The position numbers were made by a program, and so were the translations under genes. A DNA stretch of 64,000 nt from NCBI GenBank assembly GCA_916048095.2, contig OU696590.1, positions 6,293,552-6,357,551 of the forward strand, written 5' to 3'. Numbering within the stretch: the stretch's first letter is position 1; every line of letters begins with the position of its first letter. This stretch comes from Sacculina carcini (Eukaryota; Arthropoda; Thecostraca; Sacculinidae). Below, one piece after another: positions 54,872 to 64,000 of this stretch. The notes under the pieces are model-generated. The model was not told where the DNA came from and made no database searches. It was given only the letters and a program-made list of their open reading frames with translations.

Positions 54872-56070
54872 CCATTTTGGACTTTTGCCTCGAGGAGCAA
54901 TGACACCTTGATTCGATTCCGCATGTAAACGAATTGAGATCCAAATAGCGGAATCGAAAGGACCGAAGAAAATTTCGCTATTTAAGAGATGTCCACTGTA
55001 ACAATGCTAATCAACCTTGTTCACAAAAAATCCTTCATTATTCACCAGTGTATATCTTTCTCAAATAATTCTAGCGAGATTCTCTACTACCACAGACAAT
55101 TGTTCAGTTGTGTGGCGTTCTCTTCTAGACGTCATGGTTTTGGTATGCAGCAGTTTGCAGGAGAAACCAGGTTTCATCAATGCTGAACACATCATAAATC
55201 TCCGTTGCAATAGTGATGGGAAGTATCAATGATATACGCAGGTATATAATCCTGTATGATTTTTGTACAAGATCCTCAACAATCTGGATCCTAAGCGACT
55301 GCCGAGTTTGCATATGCTATTAATATGTCTGTGCATATGTCTATGTATATAGCCGGTGCTAATAAGTCACTCGTTTCTACCAATAAGCTTGAAACAGTCA
55401 ACAAACTGGAGTCAATATATTACATACATTATATATTTAAGAATCACACAGACTCTATCCGTTTTGCGCTATTTGGAGATATACTGTATGAGTGGGCATT
55501 AATATGTAAATTCGATAGGCTTTTGACCGGGACTAAGACGCTATTACGCTATTTGGAAGCTCGACTCTATTATAAACCCAACCAACTAACCTAAAACAAT
55601 GCTTCTAACTACACGAAAAAATACCCACAAACATCACCAGATTGAGATAAAGGCAGCTATAGAAAGAGTAGAGAGCAAGCGAGAGAGAGAGAGTGAGAGA
55701 GACTGACAATGTCTGAGCGACTGAAGTTCAATGAACTCGCACGATTTGCCTGCATGTCTGCTGATGCAGTTTCTGCCAACACACACGCATACAAACACAT
55801 ATACAAACACACAAATAATGATGCTGCTAGATTTATGTATGGCGTATTTCCTTCCTAATATGTGCATGTGTGTGTGTATGTTTGTGTGCAAGTGTTATTT
55901 GATGTCATATATACATAGCGTGTTAGTATGCATATATGTGTGCAAATATTTGTCAGTGAGTGAATGTGTGTGTATACATGTATTGTTTGAAATTGTACTG
56001 AAAAGCCAACATATTGGAGTGCAATAAAGCAATGTATTTCACTTACTTCCTTTACACAAATACACACACA

Positions 56071-56152
<82 letters not shown>

Positions 56153-56397
56153 GTCACAATATGTGTTACACAGTTTTGAGTCTGCTAAAAATATTCCACA
56201 CAGCGAGCGGAAATCATTTATAGTGAAGTATTTCAACAATATGTCACGCGTTGATCATACAAGACATGCATCAAACAGAGGGGACACAAAGAGACGGGAG
56301 ATAGAAAGACTTACAAATACAATAGACAGAGAAACACACACACACACACACACAGTAAATCAAGTAATATCATGAGTAAATCTCAAAATCTAATAGA
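54872..56397. other. Array right flank, no gene recognised
   Basis: Mostly AT-rich unique-looking sequence. CGCTATTTAAGAGATGTCC near 54977 and GCGCTATTTGGAGATATAC near 55467 resemble ends of pogo/Tigger-type elements, but no full element could be drawn. GA-rich tract at 55660-55705. I searched both strands for further SFSWAP coding (minus strand) and saw none. Confidence 0.45.
56061..56150. repeat. (CA)n microsatellite
   Basis: About 90 bp of nearly pure CA. Confidence 0.95.
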
Positions 56398-56612
56398 AAG
56401 CACAGTTTTGGCCTACAAAAAAGCAGGATTAAAAAGGACATCCAAAAATATACTTTCCCAAATAGAGTAGTAGATAGATGGAATAGGTTGCCAAGCGACA
56501 TAGTACAACAGCCAACGACACAACTGTTTAAGAAGACATATGACAACTGGAAGGCGGGAGTCACGAGCCTGTCTGACTCATTCCTGCGAAGACAACTAGT
56601 AAGAACAACTAG
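56398..56612 (+). pseudogene. LINE ORF2 3'-end remnant A
   Basis: Reads in one frame through KYTFPNRVVDRWNRLP and an FKKTYDNW motif, the C-terminal tail found after the reverse transcriptase domain in CR1/Jockey-type non-LTR elements. It ends in two ACTAGTAAGAACA repeats and then CA repeats. Only the last ~70 codons remain (5'-truncated). Family assignment beyond non-LTR is not possible. Confidence 0.7.
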
Positions 56613-56618
56613 TAAGAA

Positions 56619-56666
56619 CACACACACACACACAGACACTGACACACACACACACACACACACACT

Positions 56667-56719
<53 letters not shown>

Positions 56720-56870
56720 ACACACACACACACTGATACACACACACTGACACACACACACACACACACTGACACACACACACTGACACACACACACTGA
56801 CACACACACACACACACACACTGACACATACAAACACACACACACACACTGACACACACACACAAACACA
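56619..56870. repeat. CA repeat with interspersed CTGA
   Basis: CA runs broken by CACTGACAC units. On the minus strand it is a UG-rich tract ~40-290 nt downstream of the SFSWAP-like exon 4 donor. Confidence 0.9.
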
Positions 56871-56909
56871 AAGCTGTTGGAAAGAGTAGCGAGATATTCG
56901 TGCATCTAC

Positions 56910-57141
56910 CTCCTGAGGCAGAGGCGACGGTGGAGTCGGAGAGTCCTGGCGTGAAGCGGCCCTCCTTGATCATCACCACCAGGTGTCTGAAGAACGGCTG
57001 CAAATGATCGTCAAACGTGAGAAAGTCGAACATGCGGTTGTCTCCTTGTCGAGCTTTGATCAGAATCTCCATCTGCGGTCCCTTGCGAGCCACAAAATCG
57101 GCCGTTCGCTCGATAATGTCGGCGTGACGTCGACTGCTAGG
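56910..57141 (-). CDS. SFSWAP: SFSWAP-like gene, exon 4 (SURP1 domain)
   Basis: 232 bp between CAG acceptor (57144-57142) and GTAGAT donor (56909-56904). Starts in phase 0 and ends in phase 1. It encodes the first SURP (SWAP) domain: ADIIERTADFVARKG, GPQMEILIKARQG, MFDFLTFDDHLQPFFRHL, then KEGRFTPG. SURP modules bind splicing factor 1 or related partners; SFSWAP is a nuclear regulator of alternative splicing. The open frame runs on into TG repeats beyond both splice sites, which is not coding. The following exons (second SURP, RS region) are not found in the window. Confidence 0.88.
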
Positions 57142-57149
57142 CTGTTCGA

Positions 57150-57507
57150 CACACAAATATACACACACACACATGCACAAATATACGCACACACACACAC
57201 ATGCACAAATATATACACACACAAACACATGCACATACACATATGCACACACAAATACACAATGACACATACACACAAATATATACACACACAAACACAT
57301 ATACACCACACACACATGTACATATACACCACACACACACACACACACATGCACATATACACCACACACACACACAAACACATGCACATATACACCACAC
57401 ACACACATGCACAAATATACGCACACACACACACATGCACATATACAGGACACACACACACATATACAAATATGCATACACAAATACACAATGACACATA
57501 CACACAA
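57150..57507. repeat. CA-rich cryptic repeat
   Basis: Alternating runs such as ACACACATGCACAAATATAC. It forms a UG-rich tract just upstream of the exon 4 acceptor on the minus strand. Confidence 0.85.
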
Positions 57508-57534
57508 TAATTGGGAACACAATAATTGCCTTGG

Positions 57535-57682
57535 AGGCAGACCAGAGTGGCTACAGGGATATAAAGAAATATAGTTTCCCTAATAGGTGTATGGACATTT
57601 GGATCAGTCTAGAAGAGGATGTTTGGTGGAATCAAGCAGTATTGGACAATTAAAGCGTAGATTAGACAAAACAATGGGTTTT
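57535..57682 (+). pseudogene. LINE ORF2 3'-end remnant B
   Basis: KYSFPNRCMDIW and, after a frameshift, LKRRLDKTMGFWS show the same C-terminal motif as remnant A (KYTFPNRVVDRW). The coding part runs directly into ACAACTAGTGAGTAC repeats. 5'-truncated. Confidence 0.65.
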
Positions 57683-58840
57683 TGGAGTACAACTAGTGAG
57701 TACAACTAGTGAGTACAACTAGTGAGTACAGCTAGTGAGTACAATTAGTGAGTACAACTAGTGAGTACAACTAGTGAGTACAACTAGTGAGTACAACTAG
57801 TGAGTACAACCAGTGAGTACAACTAGTGAGTACAACTAGTGAGTACAACTAGTGAGTACAACTAGTGAGTACAACTAGTGATTACAACTAGTGAGTACAA
57901 CTAGTGAGTACAACTAGTGAGTACAACTAGTGAGTACAACTAGTGAGTACAACTAGTGAGTACAACTAGTGAGTACAACTAGTGAGTACAACTAGTGAGT
58001 ACAACTAGTGAGTACAACTAGTGAGTACAACTAGTGAGTACAACTAGTGAATACAACTAGTAAGTACAACTAGTGAGTACAACTAGTGAGTACAACTAGG
58101 TGAGTACAACTAGTGAATACAACTAGTGAGTACAACTAGTGAGTACAACTAGTGAGTACAACTAGTGAGTACAACCAGTGAGTACAAATAGTGAGTACAA
58201 CTAGGTGAGTACAACTAGTGAGTACAACTAGTGAGTACAACTAGTGAGTACAACTAGTAAGTACAACTAGTGAGTACAACTAGTGAGTACAACTAGGTGA
58301 GTACAACTAGTGAATACAACTAGTGAGTACAACTAGTGAGTACAACTAGTGAGTACAACTAGTGAGTACAACTAGTGAGTACAACTAGTGAGTACAACTA
58401 GTGAGTACAACTAGTGATTACAACTAGGTGAGTACAACTAGTGAATACAACTAGTGAGTACAACTAGTGAGTACAACTAGTGAGTACAACTAGTGAGTAC
58501 AACCAGTGAGTACAAATAGTGAGTACAACTAGGTGAGTACAACTAGTGAGTACAACTAGTGAGTACAACTAGTGAGTACAACTAGTAAGTACAACTAGTG
58601 AGTACAACTAGTGAGTACAACTAGGTGAGTACAACTAGTGAATACAACTAGTGAGTACAACTAGTGAGTACAACTAGTTAGTACAACTAGTGAGTACAAC
58701 TAGTTAGTACAACTAGTGAGTACAACTAGTTAGTACAACTAGTGAGTACAACTAGTGAGTACAACTAGTTAGTACAACTAGTGAGTACAACTAGTTAGTA
58801 CAACTAGTGAGTACAACTAGTGAGTACAACTAGTGAGTAC
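57678..58840 (+). repeat. 13-bp minisatellite (GAGTACAACTAGT)n
   Basis: About 1.16 kb, near 89 copies of a 13-bp unit containing the palindrome ACTAGT. Variants: 14-bp ACTAGGTGAGTAC units, AACCAGTG, GAATAC. From ~58675 TTAG and TGAG units alternate, giving a 26-bp period. A ~329-bp block recurs (58095/58424 and 58292/58621). Confidence 0.95.
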
Positions 58841-58870
58841 ACAAACATACAAATATTAATACACAAATAC

Positions 58871-58922
58871 ACGTGTATGTGTGTGTGTAATGTTTGTGTG
58901 TGTGTGTGTGTGTATGTGTCGG
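58871..58922. repeat. (GT)n microsatellite
   Basis: GT-rich run just downstream (minus-strand sense) of the exon 3 donor, where it reads as CA. Confidence 0.85.
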
Positions 58923-58957
58923 TGTATACAGCACAATAAAAGTATCGTATCATTCAC

Positions 58958-59187
58958 CGTGTGCATATCAGAAGACAGCGCCAGACACTGAGGCGGCACA
59001 TAAGGTTCCTCTTCTTCCTGCTGTTGTTGATCTTGATCTTGTTGATCTTGCTGTGTGTCTGTTTGTTGTCGAGCGGTGTCGCCACCATTATCACCGCCGG
59101 AGACAGAGTCGTAGTTGAAGGCTGTCTGGTGATAATTGTCGCTGGCGCCGACCGAGCTCAATGACTTCAACCGTTTCATCTCCTCCT
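58958..59187 (-). CDS. SFSWAP: SFSWAP-like gene, exon 3
   Basis: 230 bp between TAG acceptor (59190-59188) and GTGAAT donor (58957-58952). Enters in phase 1 and ends exactly on a codon. Encodes EEEMKRLKSL, a HQTAFNYDS segment, a Gln/Asp-rich stretch (TQQDQQDQDQQQQEEEE), then PYVPPQCLAL. This matches the acidic linker between the conserved N-terminal block and SURP1 in SFSWAP, where an EEPF-type motif precedes the SURP domain. Confidence 0.85.
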
Positions 59188-59252
59188 CTACAAAACACAC
59201 ACACATTTTATCATTCATCCGTTTAAATACTGTGGTATATTGCTGAGCCATT

Positions 59253-59266
59253 AGTGTGTGTGTGTG

Positions 59267-59331
<65 letters not shown>
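59253..59331. repeat. (GT)n microsatellite
   Basis: Nearly pure GT run; it reads CA on the strand of the host gene. Confidence 0.9.
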
Positions 59332-59334
<3 letters not shown>

Positions 59335-59515
59335 GGCTATGATGTTTCCGTATGCAAGTGTGTATGTTAGCGCGAGTGAAAGTGTGCGCGTGTTTGTGTG
59401 GATGTGGTCCTTGCGCGAGCGGTAGATGTTTGTTTGTGAATGCGTGCGTGTCTGTATGCGCAACACTGGTTATACAGGCAGATGGTGTGCACGTGTGTGT
59501 ATGTGTACGCATGGA

Positions 59516-59547
<32 letters not shown>

Positions 59548-60182
59548 GCTGGTGTGCTGAACTTTGTTGGTGACTGTAACTAGGGGAAATGGGGAGTCGG
59601 TCTTGAGGCGTGTCTACGAGCGGTGTGGTCTTGTATACATATTCTGTCTGTCTTTGAATACATATTCTGGAACAGGACAAGAATTTGTTCACAAATACTG
59701 GTATATTACGTAATATCTACACACTAACACAATGTGTCTCAGACGTGCGTATATTACAGTACAATTTACAATACAATTACACAATACGGCGTTGAACACA
59801 AACAGACACACACACACACATACATAACACACACACAAACACATAGATACACACATACATAGATTCGGACACACACATACACATAGATACACACAAATAC
59901 ATGTACACAAACATACATGACACACACACACATATATATACATACATTCGGACATACATACATACACTGACACGTGTTTGCATGAATAAATATTTAATTA
60001 ATTGTCACTGAAAGAGTGTTCATAATATTGCAACATAGCATATATGCTAGTGTTTGTATCACTGAAAGGTTAGAGGTTAAAGGCTGCTCAAGTGGCAGCT
60101 GCTACACGGGAAGAAGCCGAAGCTTATGAACACACACAGGTGTGTCCCGTACAGCTCGCTACCACCACAGAAACGACCCTCT

Positions 60183-60525
60183 CCACACACACACACACAA
60201 ATATATACAGATAAACGCACACATAGATACTCGTAGATATAGACACAGATAAACACACATACACATAGATATACACATACACATAGATATACACACACAC
60301 ATAGATACACACATACATAGATTCGGACACACATAGATACACACACACATAGACACACCCACATACACATAGATACACACATACACACACATAGATACAC
60401 ACATACACATAAGTGCACACACACATATACACACATAGAAACACACGTACACATAAGTACATACACACATAGATACACACATACATAGATTCGGACACAC
60501 ACACACATACATATACACACACAGA
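60183..60525. repeat. CA/ACATAGATACAC repeat tract
   Basis: Irregular repeats of CACATAGATACACACATACA type with GATTCGGACACAC inserts (60323-60335 and 60488-60500). A similar GATTCGGACACAC string occurs near 59862 and 59946. Confidence 0.85.
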
Positions 60526-60552
60526 TATAGAGAAAATAGGGCGTGCGGGCAC

Positions 60553-60722
60553 CTTCCAGCATTCGTTCTTCATCTTCGTCACGATACAGTGCCATATAGC
60601 GCTCCTCATCCACCACTTGTTCCAGCTTCCGCTCCCGTTCCGTCAGTCCCTGCCACGGATCGTAACCGCCGGCTGGCGGCTCGTAACATCGTAGCTCGTG
60701 CAGTGCACCACGACAATCGTAC
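60553..60722 (-). CDS. SFSWAP: SFSWAP-like gene, exon 2
   Basis: 170 bp between CAG acceptor (60725-60723) and GTGCCC donor (60552-60547). The first base completes the Arg codon split by intron 1. Encodes RYDCRGALHEL, GYDPWQGLTERERKLEQ and DEERYMALYRDEDEERMLE, closely matching the conserved RYD-RG-LHDL and DEERYLALH region of SFSWAP proteins. It ends in phase 1, agreeing with exon 3. Confidence 0.9.
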
Positions 60723-62276
60723 CTGACCGCCACACACACACACACATACACACACATATATAAAAGAGCGCGTGTTAGCCACTCAAATACTGGTTGTCTG
60801 TTGGTATTGATGGCACGTACTTGAGCACGCGCATAGCTAAAGCCATTGCCTTCAATAATTATAATGAGTGCAATAACTTTGACATATTCAAGCTTGTATA
60901 TCGATTAATTTAAAAGCACTTTTTTAATAAATAAAAACAATTGCCTTAATAGCGAAGATATTTAGCCAAATTATCAAACATATATTAATTTAGACCACAA
61001 ACAAAAATGTGATATATGATAATTTCAAGTGATCTCTGATATGAGATGACCGCGAAGTGATGGGTCAGCTATAGAACAAGGTAAAACACCTGTTTCTCTC
61101 GCTGCCAATCAATTGTCATCTAGAACAGCTCAACAAAAAATAGGCACCGAAAAAAACGGATTTTTTTTTCAGCGTGCACCTCTGATTTTAAGAAGGCTAA
61201 CACAATTTTGATTAATATTGGCAACCACAAAATGCATAACTGGAAAAAATACCATAATTACTACGCCATCAAAACGGACTCAAATCGGCTATCAAGTAAT
61301 GTACCAAGACAAGCATAATCAACACTTATTACAGTCCGTGTGTGTATGCTTGTGTGTGTGTGTGTATGCTTGTGTGTGTGTGTGTGTTTGTTTGATGGCC
61401 CAAGTCTCTGCAGGAGCATTTTGTTCGTTAACAAACACCTACTCACAAGCAACGACGTAGACGCACACGAAAACACGCCAAGAAACAACTCGGTGAAAAC
61501 ATTCAAAATGTCTGACATTAATGTACATCAATGTCGACGTTGTGTGGTAAATTAAACCGCGAATCCTCAGGTTTTCGAATGAAATATTTAACCTCTGGGG
61601 GTTTTTGGGGTATACATCAGCCAACGTTCAAGCAAGATATTCTAGACTTTCTAGCAGACTGAACGCAGCCAACGAGCGCGAGATGGCTCGGCACTTCAAA
61701 CACGCGCACAGTCCACCACAGATCCTCCGTTTCGACGAGAAAAAAAGGCACTGCTATCAAAAAAACAAACACACAAGTGAATCGACACAACAATTAGCTA
61801 GCAACAACAAACGGACATTGTTCAATAGAATGCACTCACCAAAAACACCTACCAGATGCAGAGCACAGAAGGATGGTGACATTCCGTCTGACCTCGGTTA
61901 TAGCCCGGGGATATGTGACCTCAACGATGACCTGCCAGGTCACCAGGTCACATGATACCAGATGACAGCGTCGCCGAGATGAACACCGCTGTTCGCCTGG
62001 GTGTCAAAACTGGTTACGAACATACACGCGCAAGCAGACAAACACGCAGACACATGGCTCATCACAAGCCAGGCGACGCACTCGCACGACAACACACAAC
62101 ACCGACACGGTAATGACACACAAACGACCTTGAATATATGTGTGTGAGTGAGTGAGTGAGAGTGTGAGAGCACAGGACAAAAGCGAGGAAGAGTGTGGAG
62201 GAATGGATGGAGACTGGTGGTGTATGGGGGACAGAGGCTTCTATTAAATGGCATTCATCGAATTAAATCAAGGCAC
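60723..62276 (-). other. SFSWAP-like intron 1
   Basis: GTGCCT donor at 62276-62271; acceptor preceded by a TG tract (60731-60760 on the + strand as CA). It contains a GT tract at 61337-61392 and otherwise AT-rich sequence. A + strand open stretch at 61605-61955 has no recognisable similarity. Confidence 0.8.
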
Positions 62277-62464
62277 CTGTCGATACGTAGCGCCTCGTCG
62301 CCCATCCACGGGATCAAGTGGCTGCCGCGATCGATCTCCAGCGCCCTTTCGTCGTCGCGAAACAGCTTGCACGAGTAGCCAAACACCAGCAACGGCTCCT
62401 CTTCTTGCTCCCCGCGCTGGGGATGAAGGGGGCCTCGAGCAGCAGCAGCAGCAGATCTGTCCAT
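62277..62464 (-). CDS. SFSWAP: SFSWAP-like gene, exon 1 (start)
   Basis: 188 bp from ATG (62464) to a GTGCCT donor. 62 codons plus 2 nt, so the intron is phase 2 and splits the Arg of IDR. A short Ala-rich start precedes [19 protein letters not shown] and [15 protein letters not shown], the hallmark N-terminal block of SFSWAP ([21 protein letters not shown]). The ATG is chosen because the SFSWAP family also begins a few tens of residues before this block; the exact start is uncertain. Confidence 0.88.
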
Positions 62465-64000
62465 GAAGGACGGGCGGACGTTTGAGCCGGCACACTGCCA
62501 AATGGCCGCACGTTGGAAGCTAGGTTATAGAGTAAGCGCGTGAAGATAACAGCCAGCCAATACTGTCGTAACGCTGGCAAAACACAGTGGAAATGAACAA
62601 TAAATTTATTTATATAGCGCCCATAACAACACAAGCAAGACATACTAAGATATGAATGAGAAAAAATGGTCACTATAGAAAAGAAAGCATAAAAACAAGA
62701 CAAAAAAGACGCGGACAAACAACGAGAGAAGGATACAATGAGAAAAGCACAAATCATAAAACCACATTCACTTGTCATATAAGTCACAAGACTTTCATTT
62801 TCTTATACACATTCACTTACATTCTTCTATACAATTCACTTACACATTCCAACCGGGCAGGCACGCCTTCATATAAATTTTCGGGCACATTCTGTCGCTC
62901 ACGAAATCTCCCTTTGATAAGGGCTAAAATTTCGGCTTTTTCGGTATCAAGTGCATGAACCACTTCACCAATAGCGGAATATTCAATGTAAAACGAAGCA
63001 ATACACAACTCGAAAGAAATTCCATATTGTATCAAGCCAAATATTGTTTACCAAACAAAATAATGTCATTTGCTTCCGAAACTTACCCTATATATGGTTA
63101 ATATCAGCCGATTAGTCAAAATAAATAAAATCAGTCATATACGTATGTACACCAACCAAATCTACTACGAGACAAACTGTACAATCCTGCGGCGGAGTTG
63201 TCTGGTATACGTACAGTCACACTAAATGAAAGTTTGCATCAAAATTATCATCGTGAAATATTTAGTCACATGCGATACACAACAAATATTAAAAACATCA
63301 ACTTCAAAATTGCTAAGTAAAAGCTGTCTCAACTTTCTATGTACTATTGTTTAAAAACTTGGCCAAAAATATGTGCAAAAAGGGAATATGTTTGAAATTA
63401 GAACACCGATTTTTTATTGTGTAGCAGCATAGTATCCCACGTGTATGCATTTCCTAAATTTTATGCCTGATAAATTTCATTGTTATCCCGCACAAAAATA
63501 CACATAAGAACAAACTGAGGTCATTGATTATGATGTGGCTAACTCCCCACCTTGACACGCCCGTGTGTCAAGGTCAATATGCCAATTACAATAAGTATTC
63601 ACGAAATATTCGCGGAGTGTATATCAGCATATGACCATCCCGCCATCTAGCGAGAATTTTGCCAACTACCATCACTACGAGTGCTTGTTACGAATAATTT
63701 CTGCTTCAGCGAAATTGCTCGCGGCGGTGTCATTGACTTTGCAGCGCGTGCTTGTGTGTTTGCAGTCTGTGCGTGGGCGCAATTGAGTCGTCTGCGAGCG
63801 TGCGTCAACAAGTGTACAACGTCTTCCACTTTCACTAATCTGGTGAGTTCCTCATCTTTCGTGTGTATTAAAATTAGATTAGTATTAGATAGAATTAGTA
63901 CAGCGTACACAGGATATAAGATAGTATTTCCTCCTGGCCTGTCTTCTGTATTTTACGTGTAATTTTCCCCGGATATATAAGGGACTTTTCCTTCACTACC
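62465..64000. other. Upstream region, no gene recognised
   Basis: Probably 5' UTR/promoter of the minus-strand gene near 62465-62600, then AT-rich sequence. A TTTATTTATATAGCGCCC string near 62606 (minus: GGGCGCTATATAAATAAA) resembles the tail of a common animal retroposon. A GC-richer stretch at 63700-63850 ends in CTGGTGAGT (63841), a consensus 5' splice donor on the + strand, which might be a divergent first exon, but no protein similarity is seen. Confidence 0.4.

Larger units (their letters stand above)
57142..58957 (-). other. SFSWAP-like intron 3
   Basis: GT (58957-58956) to AG (57143-57142) on the minus strand. Holds CA-type repeats at both ends, LINE remnant B and the 13-bp minisatellite. 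Confidence 0.8.
59188..60552 (-). other. SFSWAP-like intron 2
   Basis: GTGCCC donor at 60552 and TAG acceptor ending at 59188. Filled with GT (59253-59331, 59517-59547) and CA-type (59802-59945, 60183-60525) repeats. No other gene is seen. Confidence 0.75.

Noticed and set aside
55465..55490. GCTATTTGGAGATATACTGTA and GCTATTTAAGAGATGTCCACTGTA (54977) as ends of one pogo-type element
   Set aside because: Both point the same way, so they cannot be the two inverted ends of a single element.
56596..57522. Long minus-strand frame with Cys/Val-rich stretches
   Set aside because: The Cys-Val runs are translated TG repeats; only the 232-bp SURP part bounded by splice sites is coding.
57678..58840. 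Regular 13-bp repeats as a CRISPR-like array
   Set aside because: No spacers between units, eukaryotic intron context; it is a minisatellite.
60077..60757. 226-codon minus-strand frame
   Set aside because: Only 60553-60722 is exon; the remainder is translated CA/TG repeat beyond the donor site.
61605..61955. 116-codon + strand ORF in intron 1
   Set aside because: No recognisable motif, low-complexity neighbours and position inside an intron of the opposite strand.

Overview
The window is animal (metazoan) nuclear DNA. It carries an intron-containing gene with clear similarity to the splicing regulator SFSWAP (Drosophila su(w[a])), LTR and non-LTR retrotransposon remains, a hAT-type MITE and many CA/TG microsatellites. 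Nothing bacterial or phage-like is present. I cannot name the species.

Positions ~55 to ~54,870 are one tandem array of seven units of about 8.1-9.2 kb, all on the + strand. Every unit carries one intronless open reading frame of 780-781 codons (from the first ATG). Its N-terminal ~290 residues resemble the GTPase-binding/FH3 regulatory module of FMNL/FRL formins. Its C-terminal ~375 residues are an atypical-PKC-type AGC kinase domain with C-tail. I know of no standard protein family with this layout, and it is the main discovery candidate of the window. All seven copies are open and the key kinase motifs were found in each.

Units 1-6 also carry the same Ty3/gypsy-order LTR retrotransposon (gag-PR-RT-RNase H-IN), at the same site and with the same 5-bp target duplication AAATA. 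It therefore inserted once, before the array expanded. The retroelement is decayed in every unit (stops, a ~119-bp RT deletion, an 1,108-bp integrase deletion), while the kinase gene is not. Elements with the integrase region (units 1, 3, 5) alternate with integrase-deleted elements (units 2, 4, 6), giving a ~16.95-kb dimeric higher-order repeat. Units 3+4 and 5+6 are almost identical. Unit 7 ends in unique flank with an intact MITE; truncated copies of this flank in units 3 and 5 mark a duplication junction.

From 56.9 to 62.5 kb the minus strand holds four exons of an SFSWAP-like gene, convergent with the kinase array. Exon phases and splice sites are consistent. The exons cover the N-terminal conserved block and the first SURP domain; the rest of the gene is not seen before the array begins. 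Its introns are packed with CA/TG repeats, two LINE 3'-end remnants, and a ~1.16-kb 13-bp minisatellite that looks seeded by the LINE 3' tail. From 62.5 to 64 kb no gene was recognised.
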